A DNA stretch of 64,000 bases from Streptomyces diastatochromogenes (GTDB taxonomy: Bacteria > Actinomycetota > Actinomycetes > Streptomycetales > Streptomycetaceae): the NCBI RefSeq assembly GCF_002242805.1, contig NZ_MCGQ01000008.1, forward strand, positions 186,001 through 250,000, in the 5' to 3' direction. Shown here in pieces: positions 32,601 to 40,811 of the stretch. Numbering within the stretch: the first letter of the stretch is position 1; every line of letters begins with the position of its first letter. The position numbers and the translations under genes are program-made. The notes below the pieces were generated by a model. That model was not told the origin of the DNA, searched no databases, and saw only the letters and a list, made by a program, of their open reading frames with translations.

Positions 32601-34574
32601 GCCCAGCACCTCGGCGATCCGCTCCAGGATGGCGGTGCGGACGGTGGCGTCGGCGATGTCCAGGCCGGTGACGACCTCGGTGACCGTGCGCAGCCCGTCG
32701 GCCAGCTCGTCCAGCCGGGCGGCGACGGGGGCGGCCGCGGCGACGGTCTCGGCCGAACCCGCCTCCGCCACCAGCCGTTCGACGTCCGCCCGCTGGGTCG
32801 CGAAGGCGTCCTCGCGGGCCAGGAAGGACACCGCGCGCCGCCCGAACGCCGCGAGGTCGGCCACCGCCTCGGCGGCCAGCTCGTCCACCCGGGCGGTGTC
32901 CGCGTACCGCAGCTCCTTCAGCGTCAGCAGGTGACCGTGCGCGTGCCGGAGTTCGGTGAGCCCCCGCACCCAGGAGGCGGCGTCCCGCGGGGCCTCGCCG
33001 CGCAGCCGGCGCACCACGGCCGCGATCCGGACCGCTGCCTCCTCCAACGCCTCATCGGCCTGCCGGGTCAGGGACCGTACGGTCTCGAACTCGGCCAGCA
33101 CCTGCTCGGCGGTCTCCCGCACAGCCGCCAACGGCGTGCGCAGATCGCCGAGTTCGGGCTCGCCCAGCCAGTGGTGGGCGTCGGCGGCGCGCACACAGGC
33201 GACGGCCAGCGCCCGGTAGCCCTCCCCCGTCCCGATGCCCTCGGTGACGAGCCGGGCGACGGACAGGCAGTCGGCGAGCCCGCGCACGAGGTCCGCGTTG
33301 CCGACCCGGGCCAGCGCTCCGGTGCCGGTGCGCAGGGCGGCCGCATGGGTGTCCGAGACGTACGGTGAGGTCCACCACTGCACGGGGTGCGTGTGCGCGG
33401 GCTCGTCGCCGTCGGCGCGCAGCACGGCCAGGGCGCCGTCCTCGAACAGGGCCCAGCCCCGGCAGGGCAGCGGGGTGGCGACCTCCTTGCGGAGGGTGTT
33501 GTACGACAGCAGGAGCGTGCGGCTCTCGGTACGGGAGCGGAACGCGTACAGCACGTCCTCGCCGTTCGGCGAGCGCACGTCCCGCTCGAACTCCAGACCC
33601 GCCGCGTCGAGTTCGTACGTCTTGTGCCCGCCCGAGGTCAGGTGGTAGCCGCCCGGGAAGACGATCCCCCGGTCCTCGGGCAGCCGGCGGCACGCCTGCC
33701 CGATGCCGTCCAGCCGGACCACCGACCGGGTCAGCGTGTCGAACACCAGGTACCGGTCGGCGTCCTCCTTGTACGGCCGCACCCGCAGCAGGACCAGCGC
33801 CCCCACCCTCGCGTGCGCGACCCCGGCGTCGGCGAGGGCCTGCAGCGGCTCCTCGACCGGCTCGGCGTACAGCTCCTCGCCCTCCGGGCCGCGCACGGTG
33901 AGCCGGCCGCCGACGGTCGCCACGCCCAGCCCGCCCGGCACCGCGATGTACGGGTCCCGGCCGAGGACGTGGTCCTCACGGGTGGTCCCGGTCCAGGCGA
34001 AGTCGTGGGCGGGCGGGACCACGTCGTCGCGCTCGCCGCGCGCGTCCAGGAACCGGGCCCCGCCGTCGGCGGTCAGGCTCCAGCGCAGGGCCCGGACGTC
34101 GTCGGCCTTCTCGCCGGTGCGGAACACGGCCAGCAGCCGGTCGTCCAGGCGGCGCAGCCGCAGCAGCCGGGCCTGCCGGTAGTAGCGGTGCAGGGCCGTG
34201 AACTCCCGCACGAACGCGGGGTCGTCGAGCAGTCCGGGTACGGCGTCCTCGGGCAGGCGGTTCAGGTCCCGGTCGTACAGGGCGAGGACGTCCGCGACCG
34301 ATGCCGTCCCGTCGGCCGTCCGGCCAGTGCTGCCGAACAGCAGCACGTCCCCGACGGCGACGACGTCGCAGGGCACGCACGCGTGCCCGGTGCGCAGCCG
34401 CGTCGTGGCCGTGAGGCCGAGCCCCGCGGAGCCGAACTCCTCGGCGCGGCGGGCGTTGAGAGTCTCGGCCCGCCGGGCGAGGTCGGCCGCCTGGGCGGCG
34501 AGGCGGTCGCGCAGCACCTCGTAGGTGCCGGCGTCGACGGTGTCGTACGAGCCCGTCTCCGGGGCGGTTGCCAT
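29682..34574 (-). CDS. Giant AAA+ ATPase (DUF3686 / 'DNA repair ATPase' type)
   Basis: A 1630-residue cytoplasmic protein. Residues about 1-450 form a beta-rich domain resembling DUF3686, opening with TRLRTGHACVPCDVVAVGDV. Residues about 480-860 are alpha-helical and partly coiled coil. The C-terminal AAA+ domain has Walker A SPPGYGKTT (about 1268-1276), Walker B LLYLDDIQ (about 1332-1339) and a sensor-like AVCMAGNPY. Homologs are called DNA repair ATPases without firm evidence. It lies 114 bp downstream of an SPFH gene on the same strand, suggesting ATP-driven remodelling at a membrane scaffold. Confidence 0.85.
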   Translation of the reverse strand: MATAPETGSYDTVDAGTYEVLRDRLAAQAADLARRAETLNARRAEEFGSAGLGLTATTRLRTGHACVPCDVVAVGDVLLFGSTGRTADGTASVADVLALYDRDLNRLPEDAVPGLLDDPAFVREFTALHRYYRQARLLRLRRLDDRLLAVFRTGEKADDVRALRWSLTADGGARFLDARGERDDVVPPAHDFAWTGTTREDHVLGRDPYIAVPGGLGVATVGGRLTVRGPEGEELYAEPVEEPLQALADAGVAHARVGALVLLRVRPYKEDADRYLVFDTLTRSVVRLDGIGQACRRLPEDRGIVFPGGYHLTSGGHKTYELDAAGLEFERDVRSPNGEDVLYAFRSRTESRTLLLSYNTLRKEVATPLPCRGWALFEDGALAVLRADGDEPAHTHPVQWWTSPYVSDTHAAALRTGTGALARVGNADLVRGLADCLSVARLVTEGIGTGEGYRALAVACVRAADAHHWLGEPELGDLRTPLAAVRETAEQVLAEFETVRSLTRQADEALEEAAVRIAAVVRRLRGEAPRDAASWVRGLTELRHAHGHLLTLKELRYADTARVDELAAEAVADLAAFGRRAVSFLAREDAFATQRADVERLVAEAGSAETVAAAAPVAARLDELADGLRTVTEVVTGLDIADATVRTAILERIAEVLGGVNRARATLDARRRTLLDHEGRAEFAAETALLAQAVTAALAVADSPEACDDQLALLLGRLEDLDARFAEFDDFLGELADRRTEIYEAFAARKQSLADARAHRAEQLAASAARVLETVDRRAATLSDTDAVTTYFASDPMVAKVRRTADELRSLGDGVRAEELDGRLKAARQEAARALRDRTDLYADDGRTLLLGGHRFAVNTQPLDLTLVPYGDGLAFAVTGTDFRRPVTDPGFADTRPFWGRHLPSESPEVYRAEHLAARLLAEHGPAALAAADLPALVRQAAQASYDEGYERGVHDHDTTAILTALLPLYDDAGTLRHEPAARATAQLFWAHGTTSAARETWSRRAVSLARARDAFGPSGALVELVGELAEAIGRWSAGRAEAGGGPSVPGADGPLAGAAAAYLFDELTSGSDGFVLGATARSLLEKFRHSVGGSEYARDLEALTDLAARRQVAEAWLSSYATASGAEAGPGELAEAVAAELCPGLPRYDGDAPLTATAEGLLGTHPRVTGGRLPLRLDEFLARTALFAEREVPAYRAYQRRRTTLVAAERERLRLADHRPRVMSAFVRNRLVDEVYLPLVGDSLARQLGTTGESKRTDTGGLLLLVSPPGYGKTTLMEYVADRLGLMLVKVSGPALGHDVTSLDPADAPNATARREIEKINFALAAGNNTLLYLDDIQHTSPELLQRFIPLCDATRRVDGVWDGEPRTYDLRGKRFAVCMAGNPYTESGDRFRIPDMLANRADVWNLGDVLTGKEDVFALSFVENALTAHPVLAPLAGRDRTDLDLLVRLAAADPTARADRLTHPVPPAELDRVLALLRHLLHARDTVLTVNAAYIASAAQSEAARTEPPFRLQGSYRDLNRIAQRLSPVMNATELAAVITDHYTAEAQTLTTGAESNLLKLAGLRGTLTPEQSARWTEVKTAHIRARTLGGPGDDPLTRAVAALGLLADRVAAVESAITRARGGRDGS

Positions 34575-34620
34575 GGACGGCGCTTCCCTTCAAGGGCTTC
34601 GAGTGGGTGAGCAGGGGGCT

Positions 34621-34653
34621 GCCGGGCCGCCGACCCCCGTACGGCGGCCCGGC
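34621..34653 (-). promoter_or_regulatory. Intercistronic hairpin between flotillin and AAA+ genes
   Basis: GCCGGGCCGCCG (34621-34632) pairs perfectly with CGGCGGCCCGGC (34642-34653) over a 9-nt loop. A duplicated ACCGGTCGTC-like sequence follows. Because the two genes share a strand, it may be a partial terminator or processing site setting their ratio. Confidence 0.5.
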
Positions 34654-34688
34654 CACCGGTCGTCAGGACCGGTCGTCGGTTCCGGCCC

Positions 34689-36896
34689 TCAGTTCCGGGC
34701 GGCACCGTTCAGCGCCGTCAACGGCGTGTCCGCCAGGCCGAGTTCGCCCGCCTTGTCGAGGAGCTGGCGGAGCTGAACCGACTGGGGCCCGCCGGACTTC
34801 ATCAGCTTCATCAGCAGCGCCGACACCGTCAGGTTCTGCACGTCCGCCGAGCCGAACGAACCGAGGACACGGCCCAGGTCCTCCGTGAAGCTGCCCGAGC
34901 CGTCCAGCCAGGGCTTCGCCAGCGCCTGTGCCGTGAGGGAGTTGTCCACGAACCCGTCGACACCCTTGCCGAGCGAGACGGCCGATACGATCCGGTCGAA
35001 GAAGACGGACTCCCCGCCGACGATGTCGATGTCGGCGTTCTCCAGGCCGGTCGCGAGGACCGTGGCCTGGGCCTCGGCGACCTGCCGCTGGGTCTCCAGG
35101 CCGGCCAGCCGGATCTCCTTCTCCGCCTGCAGCCGCAGCCGGTACTCCTCGTGCCCGCGGGACGCCTCGTCCAGGGCGGCCATCGCGGCGGCCTTCTCGG
35201 TCAGGCCCGCCGCCTCGGCCTTGAGCTTCTCCCCGATGCCGGTGGCCTCCGCGAGGGCCTTGGCCCGGGCACCCTCCGCCTCGGCCTTCAGCCGCGCCTC
35301 GGTGGCCTCCGCCGCGGCCCGCGCGCCCTCGGCCTCCGCGAGCGCCTTGGCCTGCGTGCCCTCGGCCTCCGCCTTCAGCCGGGCCCCGGTCGCCTGCGCC
35401 GCAGCCTGGGCGCCTTCCGCCTCCGCCAGCGCCTTCGCCCGGGCACCCTCGGCCTCCGCCCGCAGCTTCGCCTCCGCGGCCTGCGCCTCCGCCCGGCCGG
35501 ACTTCTCGATGACCTCGGCCTCCTTGTCGCGGACCTGCACGGCGGCGAGCCCCTCCGCGGCGGCCTCGGCCTGGATGCCCTCGGCGAGCCGCAGCTTGGC
35601 CCGCGCGTTCAGGTCGGCGGTCTTCAACCGGGCCTCGGCGAGGGTGAGTTCCTCGGCGGCCCGGTGCGTCGCGGCCTGCTCGGCGGCCTCGGCGGCCTTG
35701 ATGTCCTTGACCAGCTTCTCCTGCGCCTCCGCCTCGGCGGCGATGACGAGGGACTGCCGTTCGCGCTCGGCCTCCTCCACGACGCGCAGCTTCTTGATGG
35801 ACTCCTCCTGCTCGGCGACCGTACGGTCCACCGCGACCCGCTCCCGGATGACCTCGGCGATCTCCCGCTTCTCCGCCTCGACCTCCTTCTCGGCGGCGAT
35901 CTTCGTCAGCTGGGTCTCCCGTTCCCGGGCGATGACCTCCAGCATCCGGTCCTTCTCGATGCGCTCGTTCTCGACGGCGATGACCCGCTCACGGTTCTTC
36001 GCGGCGACCGCGACCTCGCGGGCCTGGTTCTCCCGCTGCACGCCCAGCTGTTCCTCGGTGCGCAGGAAGGCGCCCTGCGCGCGCAGCCGCTCCTCCTCGA
36101 CGACCCGCGCGGTCTCGGCCTCCTCGCGGGCCCGGGACGTCTCGATCTCCCGCTTCTGCTTGATCTCGGCGTCCGCCTGCCGCCGCTCCAGCTCCAGGAT
36201 GGCCTCGCGGGCGTCGACGTTCTGCCGGGTGATCTCCTTCTGCTCGGTGCGCTGCGCCTCGTTGGTGCGCACGTGCTCGACCGCCGTCAGCTCGGTGATC
36301 TTGCGGATGCCCTGGGCGTCGAGGACGTTGGCCGGGTCGAGCTGGGTGATCGGGGTCTGCTCCAGGTAGTCGATCGCCGCGTCCTCCAGGTGGTACCCGT
36401 TGAGGTCGACGCCGATCAACTCGATGATGTGGTACCGGAGTTCCTCGCGCTTGGTGTACAGGTCGGTGAAGTCCATCTGCTTGCCGACGGTCTTCAGCGC
36501 CTCGGAGAACTTCGCGTGGAACAGCTCCTGCAGCGTGTCCTGGTGGCTGGCGCGCTCGGTGCCGACGTTCTGGGCGACCTTGATGACGTCCGCCTCGGTC
36601 TTGTTGACCTTGACGAAGAACGAGATGCGGATGTCGGCGCGGATGTTGTCCCGGCAGATCAGCCCGTCCCGGCCGGAGCGGCTGATCTCGATCGTCTTCA
36701 CCGAGATGTCCATGATCTCGGCCTTGTGCAGCACCGGCAGCACGACCTGCCCGGTGAACGTCACGTCCACCTTGCGCGTCCTGGACACGATCAGCGCCCG
36801 CCCCTGGTCCACCTTGCGGTACAGCCGGGAGAAGGCGAACAGCGCGAGCAGTACGACGACGAGACAGACGGCGATGAGCACGCCGAGCGCTTCCAT
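34689..36896 (-). CDS. Flotillin-like SPFH-domain membrane scaffold protein
   Basis: A 735-residue protein. The N-terminal membrane segment (ALGVLIAVCLVVVLLALFAF) is followed by an SPFH domain (VDQGRALIVSRTRKVDVTFTG onward: V-D-Q-G-R-A-L-I) to about residue 200, then a long Ala/Glu/Arg coiled coil to about 610. Residues about 475-553 are three near-identical repeats of roughly 28 residues built on AEAEGARAKALAEA. The C-terminal domain is globular. Flotillins oligomerise at the inner membrane and organise lipid domains. It is the first gene of an operon with the giant AAA+ ATPase, behind a palindrome-rich promoter. Confidence 0.92.
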   Translation of the reverse strand: MEALGVLIAVCLVVVLLALFAFSRLYRKVDQGRALIVSRTRKVDVTFTGQVVLPVLHKAEIMDISVKTIEISRSGRDGLICRDNIRADIRISFFVKVNKTEADVIKVAQNVGTERASHQDTLQELFHAKFSEALKTVGKQMDFTDLYTKREELRYHIIELIGVDLNGYHLEDAAIDYLEQTPITQLDPANVLDAQGIRKITELTAVEHVRTNEAQRTEQKEITRQNVDAREAILELERRQADAEIKQKREIETSRAREEAETARVVEEERLRAQGAFLRTEEQLGVQRENQAREVAVAAKNRERVIAVENERIEKDRMLEVIARERETQLTKIAAEKEVEAEKREIAEVIRERVAVDRTVAEQEESIKKLRVVEEAERERQSLVIAAEAEAQEKLVKDIKAAEAAEQAATHRAAEELTLAEARLKTADLNARAKLRLAEGIQAEAAAEGLAAVQVRDKEAEVIEKSGRAEAQAAEAKLRAEAEGARAKALAEAEGAQAAAQATGARLKAEAEGTQAKALAEAEGARAAAEATEARLKAEAEGARAKALAEATGIGEKLKAEAAGLTEKAAAMAALDEASRGHEEYRLRLQAEKEIRLAGLETQRQVAEAQATVLATGLENADIDIVGGESVFFDRIVSAVSLGKGVDGFVDNSLTAQALAKPWLDGSGSFTEDLGRVLGSFGSADVQNLTVSALLMKLMKSGGPQSVQLRQLLDKAGELGLADTPLTALNGAARN

Positions 36897-36945
36897 GGCA
36901 TACGTCCTTGTGCGTCAGACGATGAGGACGGAAGCGCCCCCCGGC

Positions 36946-36981
36946 TCCGGTGCCGGACGCCTTCAGGTGTCCGGCACCGGA
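36946..36981. promoter_or_regulatory. Long palindrome upstream of the flotillin gene
   Basis: TCCGGTGCCGGAC (36946-36958) and GTCCGGCACCGGA (36969-36981) are perfect 13-bp arms around a 10-nt loop, 50 bp before the ATG at 36896. No gene ends here, so it is an operator or leader hairpin rather than a terminator. Confidence 0.6.
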
Positions 36982-37039
36982 TCCATCCGTAGTGCTCCCC
37001 CGTGAGGCGATGGTGCAGGAGGGGCGCGCGCCCGCGCAT

Positions 37040-37106
37040 TGCCGGTTTCCGGCAGCGTTCCATAATGATTCGATGCCGGTGAGGCGCTAAGGAACCGTCA
37101 CCGGCA
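37040..37106. promoter_or_regulatory. Repeated TGCCGG/CCGGCA half-sites before the PucR gene
   Basis: TGCCGG-TTT-CCGGCA (37040-37054) and TGCCGGTG-N17-CACCGGCA (37074-37106) lie just upstream of the PucR start. With the 36946-36981 palindrome they give six TGCCGG-type half-sites in about 160 bp. The likely binder is the PucR protein itself. Confidence 0.55.
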
Positions 37107-37135
37107 CGTCAAGATCACGGGGGAACGGGGACGGC

Positions 37136-38194
37136 GTGACCGAGCAGGCGATACCGGAGCACTATCTGGACGGCTATGCCCACACCCTGGCCGAGGTCGC
37201 GGCCACCGGTCGCCGGCTGACCCGGGAGGAGCTGGCCGTGCGCCGCTCCCTGGGCGAGGAGGCCGCCGACGCCGGCCACGGACTGCGCGCCCTGGTCGTC
37301 GCCCACCTGTCCGCCGCCCGCGCCGCCTGGCCCGGCACTCCCGGCTCGGCCGACTGCACCCTGGCCGCCGTACAACAGGCCGTCGACGCCTTCGCCGAGG
37401 GCTACGAACGCGCCCAGCGGACCGCCGTGCGCCGCGAGGAGGCCACACGCCGGGAGTTCATCGACGACCTGCTCTACGGCCGCAGTGACCTGGGCCGCCT
37501 CTCCGAACGCGCCGAACGTTTCGGCCTGCGGCTCTCCCGGGCGCACGCGGTCGCCGTCGCCGAGGGCCCGACCCCGCACACCGAGGGCGACCCGGTGACC
37601 CGGCAGGTGGAACGGGCGGTCCTGGCCCGCTTCGACGCCCGCAGCATCCTGCTCACCACCAAGAACGGCCGGCTGCTGTGCGTCGCGCCCGGCGACGAGG
37701 ACGACGTCCTCACCCACTTCGCCAAGCAGGCGTACGCGGCGGCCGAGGGCTGCCGGGTCGCGGTCGGCCGCGCCCAGCACGGACCCGGCGGCGTCGTGCA
37801 GTCGTACGAGGAGGCCCTCGCCACACTGGAGATGGCCGCGCGCCTCGACCTGAACGAGCCGCTGCTGCGCGCCGCCGACCTGCTCGTCTACCCGGTGCTC
37901 GCCCGCGACCGGCAGGCGATGGCCGACCTGGTCTCCCACACCCTCGGCCCGCTCACCGCGGCCCGTGGCGGCCCGCAGCCCCTGCTGGACACGCTGACCA
38001 CGTACTTCGACTCCGGCTGCGTGGCCGCCGAGGCCGCCCGCCGCCTCTCGCTCAGCGTGCGCGCCCTGACCTACCGCCTGGAGCGCATCCACAAACTGAC
38101 CGGCGCCGACCCGGCCGACCCGGCCCACCGCTACCCGCTCCAGACGGCGGTGATCGGCGCCCGCCTGCTGGACTGGCCGGCGAAGCCGCTCTGA
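37136..38194 (+). CDS. PucR-family helix-turn-helix regulator
   Basis: A 352-residue protein. A helical N-terminal sensor-like part is followed by a GGDEF-like middle region (AVGRAQHGPGGVVQSYEEA) and the C-terminal PucR helix-turn-helix: LLDTLTTYFDSGCVAAEAARRL, then VRALTYRLERIHKLTG. It starts at the GTG at 37136, after GGGGAACGGGGA. It is divergent from the flotillin/AAA+ operon and separated from it by many symmetric half-sites, so it probably regulates that operon and itself. Confidence 0.9.
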   Translation: MTEQAIPEHYLDGYAHTLAEVAATGRRLTREELAVRRSLGEEAADAGHGLRALVVAHLSAARAAWPGTPGSADCTLAAVQQAVDAFAEGYERAQRTAVRREEATRREFIDDLLYGRSDLGRLSERAERFGLRLSRAHAVAVAEGPTPHTEGDPVTRQVERAVLARFDARSILLTTKNGRLLCVAPGDEDDVLTHFAKQAYAAAEGCRVAVGRAQHGPGGVVQSYEEALATLEMAARLDLNEPLLRAADLLVYPVLARDRQAMADLVSHTLGPLTAARGGPQPLLDTLTTYFDSGCVAAEAARRLSLSVRALTYRLERIHKLTGADPADPAHRYPLQTAVIGARLLDWPAKPL

Positions 38195-38268
38195 TCACTC
38201 CTTACCGTCCGATGACGTACCGCCCGTCGCACCCCGCTGCGACGGGCCCGCGGACCTAGCGTGGCCGT

Positions 38269-39258
38269 ATGCGTGTACTGGTCACCGGCGGTGCCGGTTT
38301 CATCGGGTCCCATGTCGTCGACGCGCTGCGGGCGCGCGGCCACGAGCCGGTCGTGTACGACGTCCGGGACGATCCGTCCGCCGACGTCCGCAACCCGTCA
38401 TCCGTCGCTGCGGCCCTGTCCGGCGTGGACGCGGTCTGCCACCAGGCGGCCATGGTGGGCCTCGGCAACGGCGTCGCGGACGCGCCCGAGTACGTCTCCC
38501 GCAACGACCTGGGCACCGCCGTCCTGCTGGCCGCGATGGCCGAGGCGGGCGTAGGCCGGCTGGTGCTGGCCGGTTCGATGGTGGTCTACGGCGAGGGCCG
38601 CTACGACTGCCCCACCCATGGTGTCGTACGCCCCGGCCCCCGAGCCGAGGCCGACCTGAAGGCAGGCCGCTTCGACCCCCACTGCCCGTCCTGCGGGGCG
38701 GAGCTGTCCCCCGGTCTGGTGGGCGAGGACGCCCCCACCGATCCCCGCAACGTGTACGCGGCCACCAAACTCGCCCAGGAACACCTCTCCGCCGCCTGGG
38801 CCCGCTGCACCGGCGGCACGGCGATCTCCCTGCGCTACCACAACGTCTACGGCCCCCGCATGCCCCGCGACACCCCGTACGCCGGGGTCGCCTCCTTCTT
38901 CCGCTCGGCCCTGCAACGCGGCGAGCCCCCACGCGTGTTCGAGGACGGCCGCCAGCGCCGCGACTTCGTGCACGTCCGCGACGTGGCCGCCGCCAACGTC
39001 ACCGCGCTGGAGGCCGAGCCGCGCCCCGGAACGCTCACGGCGTACAACACCGGCAGCGGCACCCCCCACACGGTCGGCGACCTGGCCCGCGCCCTGTCCA
39101 CCGCCCACGACGGCCCCGAACCTCTGGTCACCGGCGAGTACCGGCTGGGCGACGTACGGCACATCACGGCGGACTCGTCGCGCCTGCGGGCGGAACTGGG
39201 CTGGAAGCCGGAGGTGTCCTTCGAGGAGGGGATGCGGGAGTTCGCCGGGGCCCGGTGA
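38269..39258 (+). CDS. NAD-dependent sugar epimerase/dehydratase
   Basis: A 329-residue extended SDR. The NAD-binding motif is TGGAGFIGSH (residues 6-15) and the catalytic YAATK matches YxxxK. An internal CPSCG loop between strands is a small cysteine insert not found in classical GalE and may bind metal. It probably interconverts or dehydrates a nucleotide sugar. It is transcribed toward the FG-GAP genes and may feed the glycosyltransferases at 43-48.6 kb. Confidence 0.9.
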   Translation: MRVLVTGGAGFIGSHVVDALRARGHEPVVYDVRDDPSADVRNPSSVAAALSGVDAVCHQAAMVGLGNGVADAPEYVSRNDLGTAVLLAAMAEAGVGRLVLAGSMVVYGEGRYDCPTHGVVRPGPRAEADLKAGRFDPHCPSCGAELSPGLVGEDAPTDPRNVYAATKLAQEHLSAAWARCTGGTAISLRYHNVYGPRMPRDTPYAGVASFFRSALQRGEPPRVFEDGRQRRDFVHVRDVAAANVTALEAEPRPGTLTAYNTGSGTPHTVGDLARALSTAHDGPEPLVTGEYRLGDVRHITADSSRLRAELGWKPEVSFEEGMREFAGAR

Positions 39259-39377
39259 CCCGTCACAGGAATCACAAAAATTCACCGAACTCACGTACAA
39301 CCCTTGCCTGTTGCTGTCGGTCTCCTGATCGCGCGCCACCCCGGCGCCCGGGATCCGCCCCGATCGTGGGAGACACT

Positions 39378-40787
39378 TTGCGCAAGCGCACCTCGCTGCT
39401 GACCGCGGCGCTGCTCGCCTCCGGCCTGACCCCGCTGGCGCTGGCCGCGCCGGCATCCGCGGCCACGGCGAAGTACGCGGACGACTTCAACGGCGACGGC
39501 TACCGCGACCTCGCCCTGGGCGACCGCTCCGCCACCGTGGCCGGCAAGAAGGAGGCGGGCGCGGTCGTGGTCGTCTGGGGCACGGCCCACGGCCCCGACC
39601 CCGCCAGGCGCTCGGTGATCACGCAGAACACCCCGTACATCGCGGGCACCGCGGAGACGAACGACTTCTTCGGCGCGAAGGTCACCGCGGCGGACATGAA
39701 CAAGGACGGCTACGGCGACCTCGTCGTCACCGCCCCCGGCGAGGACGACGGCGCCTACCACGGCACCTTCACCATCCTGTGGGGCTCCAAGTCGGGCCTG
39801 TCCGAGGGGACTTCGTTCAGGAGCCCGAGCTGCAAGGACTGCGGCTTCGCCAAGGACGTCGCGGTCGGCGACTTCACCGCCGACGGCAAGCAGGACGTCG
39901 TCGCGATCACCGACGACTACATCTACGTCCTGCGCGGCCCGTTCACGAAGTCCGGCTCGCGCGGCACGGCCACCAACCTCGACCCGGTCGACGGCGAGGA
40001 CATCAGCCCGGATCTCGTGGTCTCCGGCAAGGTCACCAAGGACGGCACCGCCGACTTCGCCGTCCTCGGCTACGACTCGGACACCTGGACCAACCGGGCC
40101 TGGTTCTACCGCGGCGGCTCGGGCGGCCCCACCAAGCCGACGCGGAAGATCGGACTAATGGGCACGGGCGGCCTCGCCTGGAACTCGAGCACCACGATCG
40201 CGGACTTCGACAAGGACGGCTACGGCGATCTCGCCGTGGGCCTCCCCACCGCGGGCAGGGGCGGCACCGTCCGGGTCTACAAGGGCACCTCCCAGGGCCC
40301 CAGCACCACGGGCACCTCGTTCACCCAGGACACGGCCGGCGTGCCGGGCACGTCCGAGTCCGGCGACTCCTTCGGTTCCGACGTGTCGGCCGCCGACACC
40401 AACGGGGACGGCTACCCCGACCTCGCCGTGGGGGTCCCCGGCGAGGTGATCGGCGACCACCTCTTCCGCGCGGGCGCGGTCACCGTCCTGCGCGGCGGCA
40501 AGAACGGACTCACCGGCACGAACGCCCGCCAGTACGACACCGGCACGCCCGGTGTCGCGGGCGATCCCGGCGACGAGAACGACGCCTGGTTCGGCGCCTC
40601 CGTCCTGCTGCGCGACTTCGACCGCGACGGCCGGGCCGAACTGGTCGCCGCCGCGTGGGAGATCGGCCGCCTCCACCTCCTGCCGGGCACGGCTTCCGGC
40701 CCCACCGGCACCGGCTCGACCCTGTTCACCCCTCAGTCCCTGGGCCTGGGCTCCCGCTCGTCCTTCGCAGCGGCACTGCCCGACTGA
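39378..40787 (+). CDS. Secreted FG-GAP repeat protein (first of tandem pair)
   Basis: About 469 residues from the TTG at 39378, preceded by GGGAGA; a GTG at 39366 lacks a ribosome-binding site. A Sec signal peptide (LLTAALLASGLTPLALAAPASA) precedes an integrin-alpha-like propeller with repeated FG-GAP calcium loops: DFNGDGYRD, DMNKDGYGD, DFTADGKQD, DFDKDGYGD, DTNGDGYPD, DFDRDGRAE. It is paralogous to the next gene. An extracellular adhesive or polysaccharide-binding role is likely but unproven. Confidence 0.9.
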   Translation: MRKRTSLLTAALLASGLTPLALAAPASAATAKYADDFNGDGYRDLALGDRSATVAGKKEAGAVVVVWGTAHGPDPARRSVITQNTPYIAGTAETNDFFGAKVTAADMNKDGYGDLVVTAPGEDDGAYHGTFTILWGSKSGLSEGTSFRSPSCKDCGFAKDVAVGDFTADGKQDVVAITDDYIYVLRGPFTKSGSRGTATNLDPVDGEDISPDLVVSGKVTKDGTADFAVLGYDSDTWTNRAWFYRGGSGGPTKPTRKIGLMGTGGLAWNSSTTIADFDKDGYGDLAVGLPTAGRGGTVRVYKGTSQGPSTTGTSFTQDTAGVPGTSESGDSFGSDVSAADTNGDGYPDLAVGVPGEVIGDHLFRAGAVTVLRGGKNGLTGTNARQYDTGTPGVAGDPGDENDAWFGASVLLRDFDRDGRAELVAAAWEIGRLHLLPGTASGPTGTGSTLFTPQSLGLGSRSSFAAALPD

Positions 40788-40811
40788 CCCCTCTTCCTCG
40801 GAGACACAGAC

